NCBI GenBank assembly: GCA_017517985.1
Contig: JAFWWX010000173.1
Location: 1-11,093 of the forward strand
Direction: 5' to 3'
Length of the DNA stretch: 11,093 nt
Source of the DNA: Clostridia bacterium
GTDB taxonomy: Bacteria > Bacillota_A > Clostridia > Oscillospirales > CAG-382
Made by a program: the position numbers and the translations under genes. This document shows positions 1-6,596 of this stretch, in pieces. Each line of letters begins with the position of its first letter. Positions within the stretch are counted from its first letter, which is position 1. The notes under the pieces are model-generated. The model was not told the origin of the DNA and ran no database searches. It was given only the letters and a program-made list of their open reading frames with translations.

Positions 1-66
1 AAAGAAGATACCAAAACAAATGATTCAACATCCACTGAAGAGAAAACAGACAACGCTGAACAATAA
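1..66 (+). CDS. C-terminal tail of an unidentified upstream gene (partial)
   Basis: Frame 1 is open from the window edge to a TAA at 64-66 and encodes 21 residues rich in Asp, Glu, Lys, Thr, Ser and Asn. This looks like a disordered hydrophilic C-terminal tail. A strong terminator starts only 8 bases after the stop, which is why this frame is preferred; frame 2 is also open but would run through the terminator stem. The tail carries no motif, so the gene cannot be identified. Confidence 0.6.
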   Translation, partial: KEDTKTNDSTSTEEKTDNAEQ

Positions 67-74
67 AGATATTT

Positions 75-104
75 ACACTCCGGGTTTTCCCGGAGTGTTT
101 TTTT
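75..104 (+). terminator. Rho-independent terminator of the upstream gene
   Basis: A perfect 10-bp stem (75-84 acactccggg paired with 89-98) closes a TTTT loop and is followed by a run of seven T (98-104). It directly follows the stop at 66, so it ends the upstream transcript and insulates the ireB promoter. Confidence 0.95.
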
Positions 105-207
105 GATTATATACGGCATAAAAATGTTAATTCTGACACAAGTGTTGTTAAATTGAACAATTAATTATAAAAATATTATCCGGATTGTAAAAATTAATGA
201 AAAGTAC

Positions 208-236
208 TTGTATTTTTACAAATAATATATTATAAT
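208..236 (+). promoter_or_regulatory. Sigma-A-type promoter for ireB
   Basis: A TTGTAT -35 box (208-213) and a perfect TATAAT -10 box (231-236) are separated by exactly 17 bases. The expected start site is near 243, giving a leader of about 30 bases before the ireB ATG at 272. The surrounding 105-260 is very AT-rich. A short inverted repeat (AATTG-AA-CAATT, about 151-162) lies upstream, but it is too common in such AT-rich DNA to call an operator. Confidence 0.85.
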
Positions 237-271
237 AACATATATATTATTTTGAAAAGAGTGTGATAATA

Positions 272-535
272 ATGTTGGATAACACAGGAAAAACAAGGAC
301 ATTCTCCATCGCAAGCGATAAAGAGTTGGAAATGTTTCAGATTATGTCGCAGGTGTATGCCTCCCTTAAGGAAAATGGCTATGACCCGATTAATCAGCTT
401 GTAGGATATATTCTTTCCGAAGACCCTACATATATCACCAATAGAAATAATGCACGGGGTCTTATAAGAAAAATTGATAGAGACGAACTTTTAAGAACTC
501 TTGTTAAGAGCTATCTTGGCATTACCGAAGACTAA
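272..535 (+). CDS. ireB: IreB family regulatory phosphoprotein (DUF965/UPF0297)
   Basis: Small cytoplasmic protein of 87 residues, the usual family size. The conserved core is visible: an N-terminal stretch with Thr5, Thr8 and Thr10, then [13 protein letters not shown] (about 17-29), [17 protein letters not shown] (about 36-52), and [21 protein letters not shown] (about 54-74). In Enterococcus faecalis, IreB is phosphorylated on N-terminal threonines by the PASTA kinase IreK and acts as a negative regulator of intrinsic cephalosporin resistance; that role is carried over by homology only. The frame is open from a GTG at 263, but the AAAAGAG stretch at 255-261 would sit too close to it, so the ATG at 272 is chosen. 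ireB commonly neighbours alaS and ruvX in Firmicutes. Neither is recognisable here; instead a small hypothetical gene follows after 31 bases. Confidence 0.93.
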   Translation: MLDNTGKTRTFSIASDKELEMFQIMSQVYASLKENGYDPINQLVGYILSEDPTYITNRNNARGLIRKIDRDELLRTLVKSYLGITED

Positions 536-566
536 GCTTGTATTTCACAAAGAAAGGACTAATTCA

Positions 567-839
567 ATGGCAAATCAGGATATTTTAACCTACAAGGGTC
601 TTCCCCTTGTCAGAAGCGGAAATAAAATATATTACGGCGACCCTAAGAAAAAATATATACTTGTTCTTGTTATTCTTAAGGTTGACAAGGCAGGAACTAT
701 TCCTCTACCCTCCCGTGTGCTTGTTCAGATAAGAAAAACAGACGGAAGTGACCAGGTAGTTCAGGAAAAGGAAAAAACAAGTTTGGGCGATGCTTTCCAG
801 CTGGGGCTTATCTGGCTTGAACGTACTCTTTCCGAGTAA
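567..839 (+). CDS. Small conserved hypothetical protein downstream of ireB
   Basis: A 90-residue protein with a good ribosome binding site (AGAAAGGA, 551-558, 8 bases before the ATG). The ATG at 567 is preferred over the upstream in-frame start at 501, which would overlap ireB. It has no signal peptide or membrane segment. The first part reads like a small beta-rich domain: ILTYKGLPLVRSGNKIYYGD (residues 6-25), then the hydrophobic strand YILVLVILKV (30-39) and VLVQIRKTDG (51-60). The C-terminus is probably a helix, LGDAFQLGLIWLERTLSE (73-90). I recall similar short proteins in Ruminococcaceae, without a known function. It shares the ireB promoter and is followed by an imperfect terminator, so the two form a short operon. 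A link to IreB or cell-wall control would be speculation from position alone. Confidence 0.8.
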   Translation: MANQDILTYKGLPLVRSGNKIYYGDPKKKYILVLVILKVDKAGTIPLPSRVLVQIRKTDGSDQVVQEKEKTSLGDAFQLGLIWLERTLSE

Positions 840-847
840 ACTAAAAT

Positions 848-880
848 GAGACTTTCCTATTTTGGGATTGTCTCTTTTTT
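848..880 (+). terminator. Imperfect terminator between the ireB unit and capA
   Basis: GAGAC (848-852) pairs with GTCTC (870-874), followed by TTTTTT (875-880). Inside the outer stem a TCC/GGA segment can pair after a 2x2 T-T internal loop, and A and T residues flanking the stem can extend it. It begins 9 bases after the stop of the small gene. The stem is weak, so some read-through into capA is likely, and no clear separate capA promoter is visible. It also argues against starting capA at the in-frame ATG at 846. Confidence 0.6.
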
Positions 881-911
881 ACTGCTCACATTTTACTACA
901 GAGGGTTATAT

Positions 912-2213
912 ATGAAACATATTAAACATTATTATTATGTTATATCATTGACAGTTTTCTCATTGCTTGTCGGAATATTTATTATATCAAAACTTATCCC
1001 TGATAGCAATGCCGGTCAATCTGTAACAAATTACAATACAAATATTACAACTTCCTGCGACGACACAGATACCAATACTGCTTTACCTGAAAATGATATT
1101 ACTGAAAAAGTTCCGGAAACACCTGCAAATATCCCACCTGTCGACACAACGGTAACATTTCTTGCAGCCGGAGATAATCTTATACATCAGAACATAATAG
1201 ATTATGCAAAGGTTCTTGCTGATGAGAACGGTTCAGATACAGAGTATTATTTTGACCCGCTCTATGACAATGTCAGAGATATAATTTCAAGCTATGACAT
1301 TGCATTTGTTAATCAGGAAGGTCCTATTGCAGGAGAAGAACTCCGTGGCTACACCGGGTATCCTACCTTTAATGCTCCGGATGAGGTTGGAACAGCACTT
1401 GTTAATGCCGGTTTTGATATTGTGAATATTGCCAACAATCATATGCTTGACAGAGGCGAAAAAGGATATATTAACAGTATAAATTTCTGGAAAAACCAGC
1501 CGGTGACACTTATCGGCGGATATGAAAGCAGAGAGGATTTTGACACTATTCGATATATCGACTGCGAGGGTGTAAAAATTGCTCTTTTATCCTATACATA
1601 CGGTACAAACGGAATATATCTCCCACAGAACAGCAAAATGTGGGTTCCCTACTACTTTGAAGAAGATTTTATAGACAGACATTCAAAAGAGGCGCGTCTT
1701 AATGCGGATATTGTAATTGTTGTTATGCACTGGGGGTCAGAACATTCTTTTTCACCAAACAAAACTCAGAAGCAATACTGCGATTTGCTTGTAAACAATA
1801 ATGTGGATGTTATAATCGGAATACATCCGCACGTACTGCAACCAATTGAATGGAAGATGCGACCTGACGGCAAGAAAACACTTGTAGCATACTCTATCGG
1901 GAATTTTCTATCCTCTATGAGATTTCCGAAAAATATGGTTGGCGGTCTTTTCACCTTTGATATTGATTACAGCGACAGGGATAATATCATAATTACAAAT
2001 CCCGGACTTATTCCAACAATGTGTTATTACAGCAGAAACAAGGATATTGTTGGACTTTACAAGTTTACGGATTTCCCCGCAGGACTTTATGAAACACATG
2101 GAAGCAGGCTGAATGAGGATGTTGATTTTGAAACTGTAAAGTCATATATTACAAACACAATAGCACCGGAATATTTACCTGTGGGCTTCTTACAGGAAAT
2201 CAATAATTCTTGA
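912..2213 (+). CDS. capA: CapA family protein (PGA_cap, metallophosphoesterase-like fold), membrane-anchored
   Basis: A 433-residue protein of the CapA (PF09587) family, associated with poly-gamma-glutamate or related capsule production. The exact reaction is poorly established for most members. Residues 9-28 form one hydrophobic membrane segment with positive charges before it. A Thr/Asn/Pro-rich linker follows to about 75, so the catalytic domain (about 80-430) should lie outside the cell. Family motifs appear in order: AAGDN (85-89), NQEGPI (134-139), NIANNHMLDRG (172-182), MHWGSE (272-277), GIHPHVLQP (303-311) and YSIGNF (327-332). Together these supply the Asp, Asn, Glu and His residues expected of a metal-dependent phosphoesterase-like site. 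The start at 912 has AGAGGG (900-905) at good spacing; the longer frame from 846 begins inside a terminator. No capB or capC is present, so this is probably a stand-alone surface enzyme rather than part of a full capsule operon. Confidence 0.9.
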   Translation: MKHIKHYYYVISLTVFSLLVGIFIISKLIPDSNAGQSVTNYNTNITTSCDDTDTNTALPENDITEKVPETPANIPPVDTTVTFLAAGDNLIHQNIIDYAKVLADENGSDTEYYFDPLYDNVRDIISSYDIAFVNQEGPIAGEELRGYTGYPTFNAPDEVGTALVNAGFDIVNIANNHMLDRGEKGYINSINFWKNQPVTLIGGYESREDFDTIRYIDCEGVKIALLSYTYGTNGIYLPQNSKMWVPYYFEEDFIDRHSKEARLNADIVIVVMHWGSEHSFSPNKTQKQYCDLLVNNNVDVIIGIHPHVLQPIEWKMRPDGKKTLVAYSIGNFLSSMRFPKNMVGGLFTFDIDYSDRDNIIITNPGLIPTMCYYSRNKDIVGLYKFTDFPAGLYETHGSRLNEDVDFETVKSYITNTIAPEYLPVGFLQEINNS

Positions 2214-2217
2214 TATG

Positions 2218-2255
2218 AAAACACAAAAGAGCTGTAAAATTCGTTTTACAGCTCT
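2218..2255 (-). terminator. Terminator between convergent units, best for the leftward one
   Basis: A perfect 12-bp stem (2228-2239 agagctgtaaaa with 2244-2255) closes a TTCG tetraloop on the plus strand. Read leftward, the stem is followed by TTTGTGTTTT, so it fits as the end of the tmcAL-LCP transcript. Read rightward it follows capA by 14 bases but lacks a T-run (GAACCTTT), so it would be a weaker stop in that direction. Confidence 0.8.
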
Positions 2256-2288
2256 GAACCTTTAAAAAAATCTGCATTTTATGATATA

Positions 2289-2321
2289 GGGCGAACCCCC
2301 GACGAGGGTTCGCCCTCTTTT
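2289..2321 (+). terminator. GC-rich hairpin with T-tract after capA
   Basis: A perfect 10-bp stem (2289-2298 gggcgaaccc with 2306-2315) has a 7-base loop and is followed by TCTTTT. It is oriented to stop rightward transcripts from capA. Its GC content stands out from the AT-rich surroundings, and it forms the left edge of the multi-hairpin element. Confidence 0.7.
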
Positions 2322-2460
2322 CATCCCTGTGCGGTGATAAAAATTCACCCACTCCTGCGTTTTGGATAGGCAAAATGGAGTTTCTCCCACTGCTGTGGGC
2401 GACCAAGGCTCCGCCTTTGGAAACCGCAAGCCTTTGAAAAGGCTTGACCTAAACTTTTTT
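2289..2460 (+). repeat. Multi-hairpin intergenic element, probably a dispersed repeat
   Basis: This non-coding stretch holds five successive potential hairpins. They are 2289-2315 (10 bp); 2351-2381 (ACTCC/GGAGT enclosing TTTTG/CAAAA); 2386-2399 (CCCAC-TGCT-GTGGG); 2403-2420 (CCAAGGC/GCCTTTGG with one bulged T); and 2427-2446 (8-bp stem with TGAA loop). A T6 run ends the element at 2455-2460. The density of stems and the local rise in GC do not look like a simple terminator. From memory, similar 'CCAAGG-CTCCGCC-TTGG ... CAAGCCTTT-GAAA-GGCTTG' segments recur between genes in Clostridia, so a dispersed repeat is the best guess, but a second copy is not present in this window. The remaining 2461-2530 shows nothing recognisable. 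Confidence 0.5.
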
Positions 2461-2530
2461 ATGATTTTTGCAACTGCTCAAATCTATAAAATTCTTTTTA
2501 AGCTCCTCATCTTATTTATCTGCAAGTTTA

Positions 2531-3505
2531 TTACCTAAATTTGATAAAAACATTCTTGATTGCCTCATCGGTATCCGGAGTATGAACCGCAAGCTTTTCT
2601 CCTGTTTCGTATGAGGTTATCTCAGTAGACTTCACAGGATAGTTTATTATTTTATGCTCGTATTCTGAAAACTCGAGTATTGTATCGAGGTGAATTGTCA
2701 GTGCTGTTAGTGTAAAGTTTGTTTCTCCGTCTTTTATCAGCCCCAGCGCATTTGATACAACTACTCCGATTTTATTTCTGTTTTCTTCTTTTAAGAAAGA
2801 TTCAAACAATGTATACACAAAATCGCACTGCATATCACGCCTTTTCGCATCTCCGTCATCATTATTAGGGATTCCGGTATAGCTTCTGAACCTAACAAGC
2901 TCAAGCGCTTTCTCACCACTGAGTTTTTGCTTTCCAGCTTTTAAATCTACCAATACCTCACCTTTATGGTTTTCATAATACATGTTTTGCGGAACATTAA
3001 ATTCAACGCCACCAAGCTCATCAATTATTCCGGCAAAGTCCCCTGTTGAAATAAAAGCGTAAAAGTCCACAGAAACTCCTGTTATAGCTTCTACCTTCTT
3101 TAGAAAGTAATCTCTGTTATATTCAATAAGAATATCACCAAGATAAACATTTTTCTTTACAGACTCAGTTCCTGTGTTAACCTTGAGATATGACGGAATG
3201 GCACACAGTGTAAAACTTTTTTCCGTTTTATCCGCATTCAAAAGTACAACAGCATCGGCTCTGCCTGTGTCATCATCATAACAGCAAAGCAGAGCATTAA
3301 AACTGTCACCATCTTCCTTTTCCGGATTGACTTCACTTCCAACCTGACCGTTTTGGGGATTTTTATTGTCCGGCAAATTTATTGTCGGTGTATCTGTTTC
3401 CTTTGCTTTTTCGGGAATTGCCTTCCAGAGAATAACCCCCGCAACAATACCAAACACAACAAAACTTACAAGATATGTAATGAAAAAATTCTTTAAGCTG
3501 TTCAT
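2531..3505 (-). CDS. LytR-CpsA-Psr (LCP) family protein, atypical active site
   Basis: A 324-residue protein. Residues 7-27 are a single membrane segment near the N-terminus, followed by a charged Pro/Asn/Glu-rich linker to about 65 and an extracellular LCP domain. LCP enzymes transfer undecaprenyl-diphosphate-linked glycopolymers such as wall teichoic acid or capsule onto peptidoglycan. Visible family elements are NALLCCYDDDTGRADAVVLL (70-89), GGVEFNVP (165-172), LKAGKQKLSGEKALELVRFR (188-207) and GDAKRRDMQ (218-226). The usual IPRD-type segment after the second strand reads IPSYLKV (103-109), so the normally conserved Arg and Asp are missing, while the GRAD, RFR and RRD positions are kept. 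The start at 3505 is chosen because GAGGAG lies 7 bases upstream; an in-frame ATG at 3532 has no such site. It follows tmcAL by 40 bases in one transcript. The LCP fold is fairly sure; catalytic competence is not. Confidence 0.85.
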   Translation of the reverse strand: MNSLKNFFITYLVSFVVFGIVAGVILWKAIPEKAKETDTPTINLPDNKNPQNGQVGSEVNPEKEDGDSFNALLCCYDDDTGRADAVVLLNADKTEKSFTLCAIPSYLKVNTGTESVKKNVYLGDILIEYNRDYFLKKVEAITGVSVDFYAFISTGDFAGIIDELGGVEFNVPQNMYYENHKGEVLVDLKAGKQKLSGEKALELVRFRSYTGIPNNDDGDAKRRDMQCDFVYTLFESFLKEENRNKIGVVVSNALGLIKDGETNFTLTALTIHLDTILEFSEYEHKIINYPVKSTEITSYETGEKLAVHTPDTDEAIKNVFIKFR

Positions 3506-3545
3506 TTGTTTTCTCCTCATTACAGCAGGCAAAGAACTGTAATTT

Positions 3546-4706
3546 TTACAGCTTGCCCTGCTGTTCTTTGTATCTTATTAATGTTTCAAATGCTATTTCT
3601 GATTTCCTTTGAAGCTTAAATTGACGCTTTGCCTTATCAGAGGCATTTTTTATATTTGCAGTTTTTGAGAGAACTGTAATCGTTGACATTTTTCTGCAAA
3701 TTGCCAGAAGCTCCTTGCCCTTATCCGAACAGCACAAAAGCTCGGTAAATTCCGGATTTTCCAAAATTGCCTCCTTCTTTACACCAAGAGCTGTAAACAA
3801 AAGTGCCCTTCTGATTTTCGCATCCGTTAAGTGTCTTGAGCCAAGTGACGAAAGAAGTGAATCATAGTCCTTTGCAACAAGCATTTCACGGTATATTGCA
3901 TATTCAAGTCCCCCGCCATTTTCCGCAAAACCGGAAAGCTCCTCCGGCTCCCGTGAAAGAACCGCTCCTCTTATAAAATTAAACAAGGTGCATTTATCAA
4001 CAGTTATCTGATTTTCAGAAAGAATTTCCACATTCCAAGGCACATATTCCCCTATTTTTGAAATATCTTTCTGTGAAATAAATTCACGTATATATGATGA
4101 TGAGCATACTGTGTCTGAAATAACACTCCCACTGTGGCTTGCAGATGTTCTTTTTATCGGAATAGCATCAAATTTTGCATCCAGGCGAATTATTGCCTTG
4201 ATATATTCAATTGCAAGTATGTCGTTTGGACTTGAGAGAAGCATTGCCGCTTTTTCGCCTAGTTCTTCCTTTACTATATTCTGCCGCACCTGAGCATAGG
4301 ATAATTCAGGCGCAATTTTTTGTCTTTCCCTAATTTTTTCGGATGTTAATCCTGCAAGAAATTCAGAGCACCGCTGTAAAGGAATTAAATTTCCACATTC
4401 AGAGCCAAAGGCTATTGCATCAACAACGCCAAGTGATTTAAGAATACTCACTGCCGCGAGCGAGAAATGCTCGGCACTTGCACATGACCACGGAAAAGGT
4501 ATTGACACCACAAGATCTGCACCGCAGTCTACTGCCATTTTCGCACGTATTTTTTTGTCACATACTGCATATTCACCTCTTTGAACAAAATTACCACTCA
4601 TAACGCAGACAACTGCATCGTATCCTTGCTGTCGAATTTTGTCAAGAAGATATTTATGGCCGTTGTGAAAAGGGTTAAATTCAGATACTACCGCACAAAC
4701 CTTCAT
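3546..4706 (-). CDS. tmcAL: tRNA(Met) cytidine acetate ligase (YlbM/TmcAL)
   Basis: A cytoplasmic enzyme of 386 residues, close to the usual family length. In Bacillus subtilis TmcAL uses acetate and ATP to form N4-acetylcytidine at the wobble position (C34) of elongator tRNA-Met, through an acetyl-adenylate. The nucleotidyltransferase signature EFNPFHNGHKYLL (9-21, with the HxGH motif) opens the protein. It is followed by VMSGNFVQRGEYAVCDKKIRAKMAV (35-59), LVVSIPFPWSCASAEHF (65-81) and FGSECGN (100-106), all hallmarks of this family. An SSSYIRE segment near residue 205-215 is the usual second nucleotide-binding part. The C-terminal third is a helical region probably used for tRNA binding. 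The start ATG at 4706 has AAGGA 7 bases upstream and its own promoter at 4739-4767. The LCP gene follows downstream. Confidence 0.93.
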   Translation of the reverse strand: MKVCAVVSEFNPFHNGHKYLLDKIRQQGYDAVVCVMSGNFVQRGEYAVCDKKIRAKMAVDCGADLVVSIPFPWSCASAEHFSLAAVSILKSLGVVDAIAFGSECGNLIPLQRCSEFLAGLTSEKIRERQKIAPELSYAQVRQNIVKEELGEKAAMLLSSPNDILAIEYIKAIIRLDAKFDAIPIKRTSASHSGSVISDTVCSSSYIREFISQKDISKIGEYVPWNVEILSENQITVDKCTLFNFIRGAVLSREPEELSGFAENGGGLEYAIYREMLVAKDYDSLLSSLGSRHLTDAKIRRALLFTALGVKKEAILENPEFTELLCCSDKGKELLAICRKMSTITVLSKTANIKNASDKAKRQFKLQRKSEIAFETLIRYKEQQGKL

Positions 4707-4738
4707 ACACGATTCCTTATCAATCAGTAATTTCTTTT

Positions 4739-4767
4739 ATTATACTCCATATTATCATAAAAATCAA
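4739..4767 (-). promoter_or_regulatory. Sigma-A-type promoter for tmcAL and the LCP gene
   Basis: On the minus strand a TTGATT -35 box (4762-4767) and a perfect TATAAT -10 box (4739-4744) are separated by exactly 17 bases. The predicted start near 4732 gives a short leader of about 25 bases. This sits in the 317-base divergent gap 4707-5023. The part from about 4780 to 4925 is AT-rich and contains no ORF, RNA or clear repeat that I can recognise. Confidence 0.8.
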
Positions 4768-4930
4768 GTTTTTATGATGAATTTTTGAAGTATATACCGC
4801 TCTTGTTATAAGAATATATTTCCTTCATTTTTAGATTAAGGGTAATTTTTAAAAAAGTAGCTTTTTATCGCTCTTTTATATAATAAAATGTAAAAAATCA
4901 CATTTACGTCAAGAAGTGTTTATTTTTGTG

Positions 4931-4939
4931 TGTTATAAT
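4931..4939 (+). promoter_or_regulatory. Extended -10 promoter candidate for the tagA operon
   Basis: TGT-TATAAT gives an extended -10 element (TG at 4931-4932, TATAAT at 4934-4939). No convincing -35 box is seen at 16-18 bases upstream, which extended -10 promoters can tolerate. A start near 4946 would leave a leader of about 78 bases before the GTG at 5024. A second TATAAT at 4974-4979 lacks both the TG extension and a -35 box. Confidence 0.5.
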
Positions 4940-5023
4940 TATTTGAATAATTATATACTTGGGTAATATTGCTTATAATCAGACAATATTTTTAGCAATT
5001 TAGCTGAAGGGAGATGTAATTCT

Positions 5024-5794
5024 GTGTCTTTAGAAAACAAGGTTAATGTACGGGGCGTCTTTTTTGATAATGTAAATATGGATGAAGCTGTTGAAAAGGC
5101 TATGGGTTTTATCGCATCCGATGGTTGCGATTACATTGTAACTCCAAACGCTGAGATTGTTCAGAACTGCATCGAAAATCCGGATAACTATGCTGTTATC
5201 AACGGTTCTTCAATGACCATCCCCGATGGCATCGGTGTTGTTTATGCCGCAAAAATTTTAAAGACCCCTTTAAAATGCAAGGTTGCAGGCTGTGAGCTTG
5301 CCGAGCATCTTATTGAAAGAATATCAAAAACCGGTGACGGTGTTTATTTCTTTGGCGGTGGCAAGGCAACAGAGGATGCTCCGTGTATTGCAAGGCAGGC
5401 AGCAGACAAGCTCTGTGAAAAATATCCCGGTCTTGTGGTATCAGGCTACAGAGACGGATATTTCAAGGATGAAGATGTTCCCGGTATAATCAAGGAAATA
5501 AACGAAAGCGGAGCAAAGCTTCTCTTTGTTTGTCTTGGTGCTCCAAAGCAGGAAAAGTGGATTTATGCAAATAAAGACAAACTTAATGTTAGATTAGCTA
5601 TAGGTCTTGGCGGAAGTCTTGACGTCTTTTCAGGAAATGTAAAACGTGCACCGAAGTTTTTCATAAAGTGCAATCTTGAATGGTTTTACAGACTTATCTG
5701 TATGCCCACAAGAATAGGCAGAATGATGAAATTGCCGAAATTTCTTATTGGAACGATAATTCACGGAAATAAAAATGTACCGTCAGGCAAATAA
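5024..5794 (+). CDS. tagA: WecG/TagA/CpsF family glycosyltransferase (GT26)
   Basis: A 256-residue enzyme, typical length. TagA transfers N-acetylmannosamine from UDP-ManNAc to undecaprenyl-diphospho-GlcNAc, the second sugar of the teichoic acid linkage unit; other GT26 members use different UDP-sugars, so the donor is inferred. Motifs in order are VRGVFFDNVNMDEAVEKA (9-26), TPNAE (40-44, with the conserved Thr), PDGIG (67-71, with the catalytic Asp), VYFFGG (107-112), CLGAPKQE (170-177), GLGGSLDVFSGNVKRAP (194-210) and EWFYRL (219-224). The basic, hydrophobic C-terminus (about 225-250) fits peripheral membrane binding. Translation starts at GTG, supported by AAGGGAG (5008-5014) and by the conserved N-terminal segment that the next ATG would delete. 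It is the first gene of the operon and lies across a divergent gap from the tmcAL-LCP unit. TagA builds polymer linkage units and LCP proteins attach them, which makes a shared wall-polymer role plausible. Confidence 0.92.
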   Translation: MSLENKVNVRGVFFDNVNMDEAVEKAMGFIASDGCDYIVTPNAEIVQNCIENPDNYAVINGSSMTIPDGIGVVYAAKILKTPLKCKVAGCELAEHLIERISKTGDGVYFFGGGKATEDAPCIARQAADKLCEKYPGLVVSGYRDGYFKDEDVPGIIKEINESGAKLLFVCLGAPKQEKWIYANKDKLNVRLAIGLGGSLDVFSGNVKRAPKFFIKCNLEWFYRLICMPTRIGRMMKLPKFLIGTIIHGNKNVPSGK

Positions 5795-5842
5795 AAATAT
5801 TCTGAGATCCAATTCTTTGTCAAAAATGAAAGGAACTTTATT

Positions 5843-6596
5843 ATGAAAGTTAAAATTCTGACACATACACCAAATCCGGAAATGACCATTGCCGCTGCAG
5901 CAAAGCTTTGCTACAGTGCTGTTGGTGTTGATGAAATATGTGAAAAGATGACTCCCGAATCCTGCGAAAAATTTATAAATATGCTTATGAGTCTCGGACA
6001 CGAAAGCCCGGTTGAACATGTTAGCTTTACATTTGCTGTTGAGGGTGTTTCGCGTGCTCTTCTCGCACAGCTCACACGTCACAGAATTGCTTCCTAGTGT
6101 TCAGAGTCAGAGATATGTCGACAAAGAAAACTTTGACTATATCCTCCCCCCGGAAATTGAAGCCGTTCCCGAAGCAAAGGAGGTTTTCCTGAAAGCTATG
6201 GAGCAGGACAGAGAGACCTATAGGCTTCTTGACGAAATTCTAACCAAGAAGCACACCGAAGCTTTAATTGCTCAGGGTGTTGACGAAACGAAGGCTGCAG
6301 CCGCCGGAGCAAAAAAAGCGCACGAGGATGCAAGATATGTTCTTTCAAACGCCTGTGATACAAAGATAGTTATGACTATGAATATACGTTCACTTTACAA
6401 TTTCTTCTCTCTCAGATGCTGTAATCGCGCCCAGTGGGAGATAAGAGCTCTCGCAAGAGAAATGCTCAGGCAGTGCAAAGCTGTTTCCCCTATTCTTTTT
6501 GCAAAGGCAGGTCCTGCCTGCATAAAGGGTGGCTGTAGTGAGGGTGCTATGACCTGTGGTAAAGCTGCTGAGGTAAGAAAGGAGCTTTCTTTATAA
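5843..6596 (+). pseudogene. thyX: Flavin-dependent thymidylate synthase, frameshifted as written
   Basis: ThyX converts dUMP to dTMP using methylene-tetrahydrofolate, NAD(P)H and FAD. The first part (5843-6097, start ATG with GAAAGGA 8 bases upstream) encodes 84 residues, including LGHESPVEH (51-59) and TRHRIAS (78-84), then stops at TAG 6095-6097. The protein resumes in another frame at once with SVQSQRYVD and continues to a normal end at 6596, including [35 protein letters not shown] and [11 protein letters not shown]. The family signature RHRx7S is therefore interrupted in its middle: one residue, most likely Tyr, is missing and the frame is off by two bases, as if one TA of a TATAG had been lost. 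Restoring it gives about 251 residues, normal for ThyX. Everything else is well preserved, so this is either a very recent mutation or a sequence error. The gene overlaps tmk by one base. Confidence 0.88.

Noticed and set aside
105..200. Small inverted repeats in the AT-rich region before ireB as possible operators
   Set aside because: They are only 4-5 bp arms in very AT-rich DNA and match no operator I recognise.
846..911. Extended N-terminus for the CapA protein from an ATG at 846
   Set aside because: This stretch overlaps a terminator hairpin, has no ribosome binding site, and would put a second hydrophobic segment before the normal anchor. The ATG at 912 has AGAGGG at good spacing.
2200..2406. 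A leftward open frame of 68 codons across the hairpin region
   Set aside because: It is made of the complementary arms of the terminators and the structured element and has no convincing ribosome binding site. Such repeat regions are often mis-called as small proteins.
6012..6097. A separate start for the second thyX part at 6012
   Set aside because: The first 28 codons are an out-of-frame shadow of the first part (family homology begins only at SVQSQRY), so it is not an independent gene.
6091..6100. Programmed +1 frameshift at the thyX TAG, as in prfB
   Set aside because: A +1 slip would leave the signature one residue short (RHRx6S), and no Shine-Dalgarno-like stimulator is seen just upstream.
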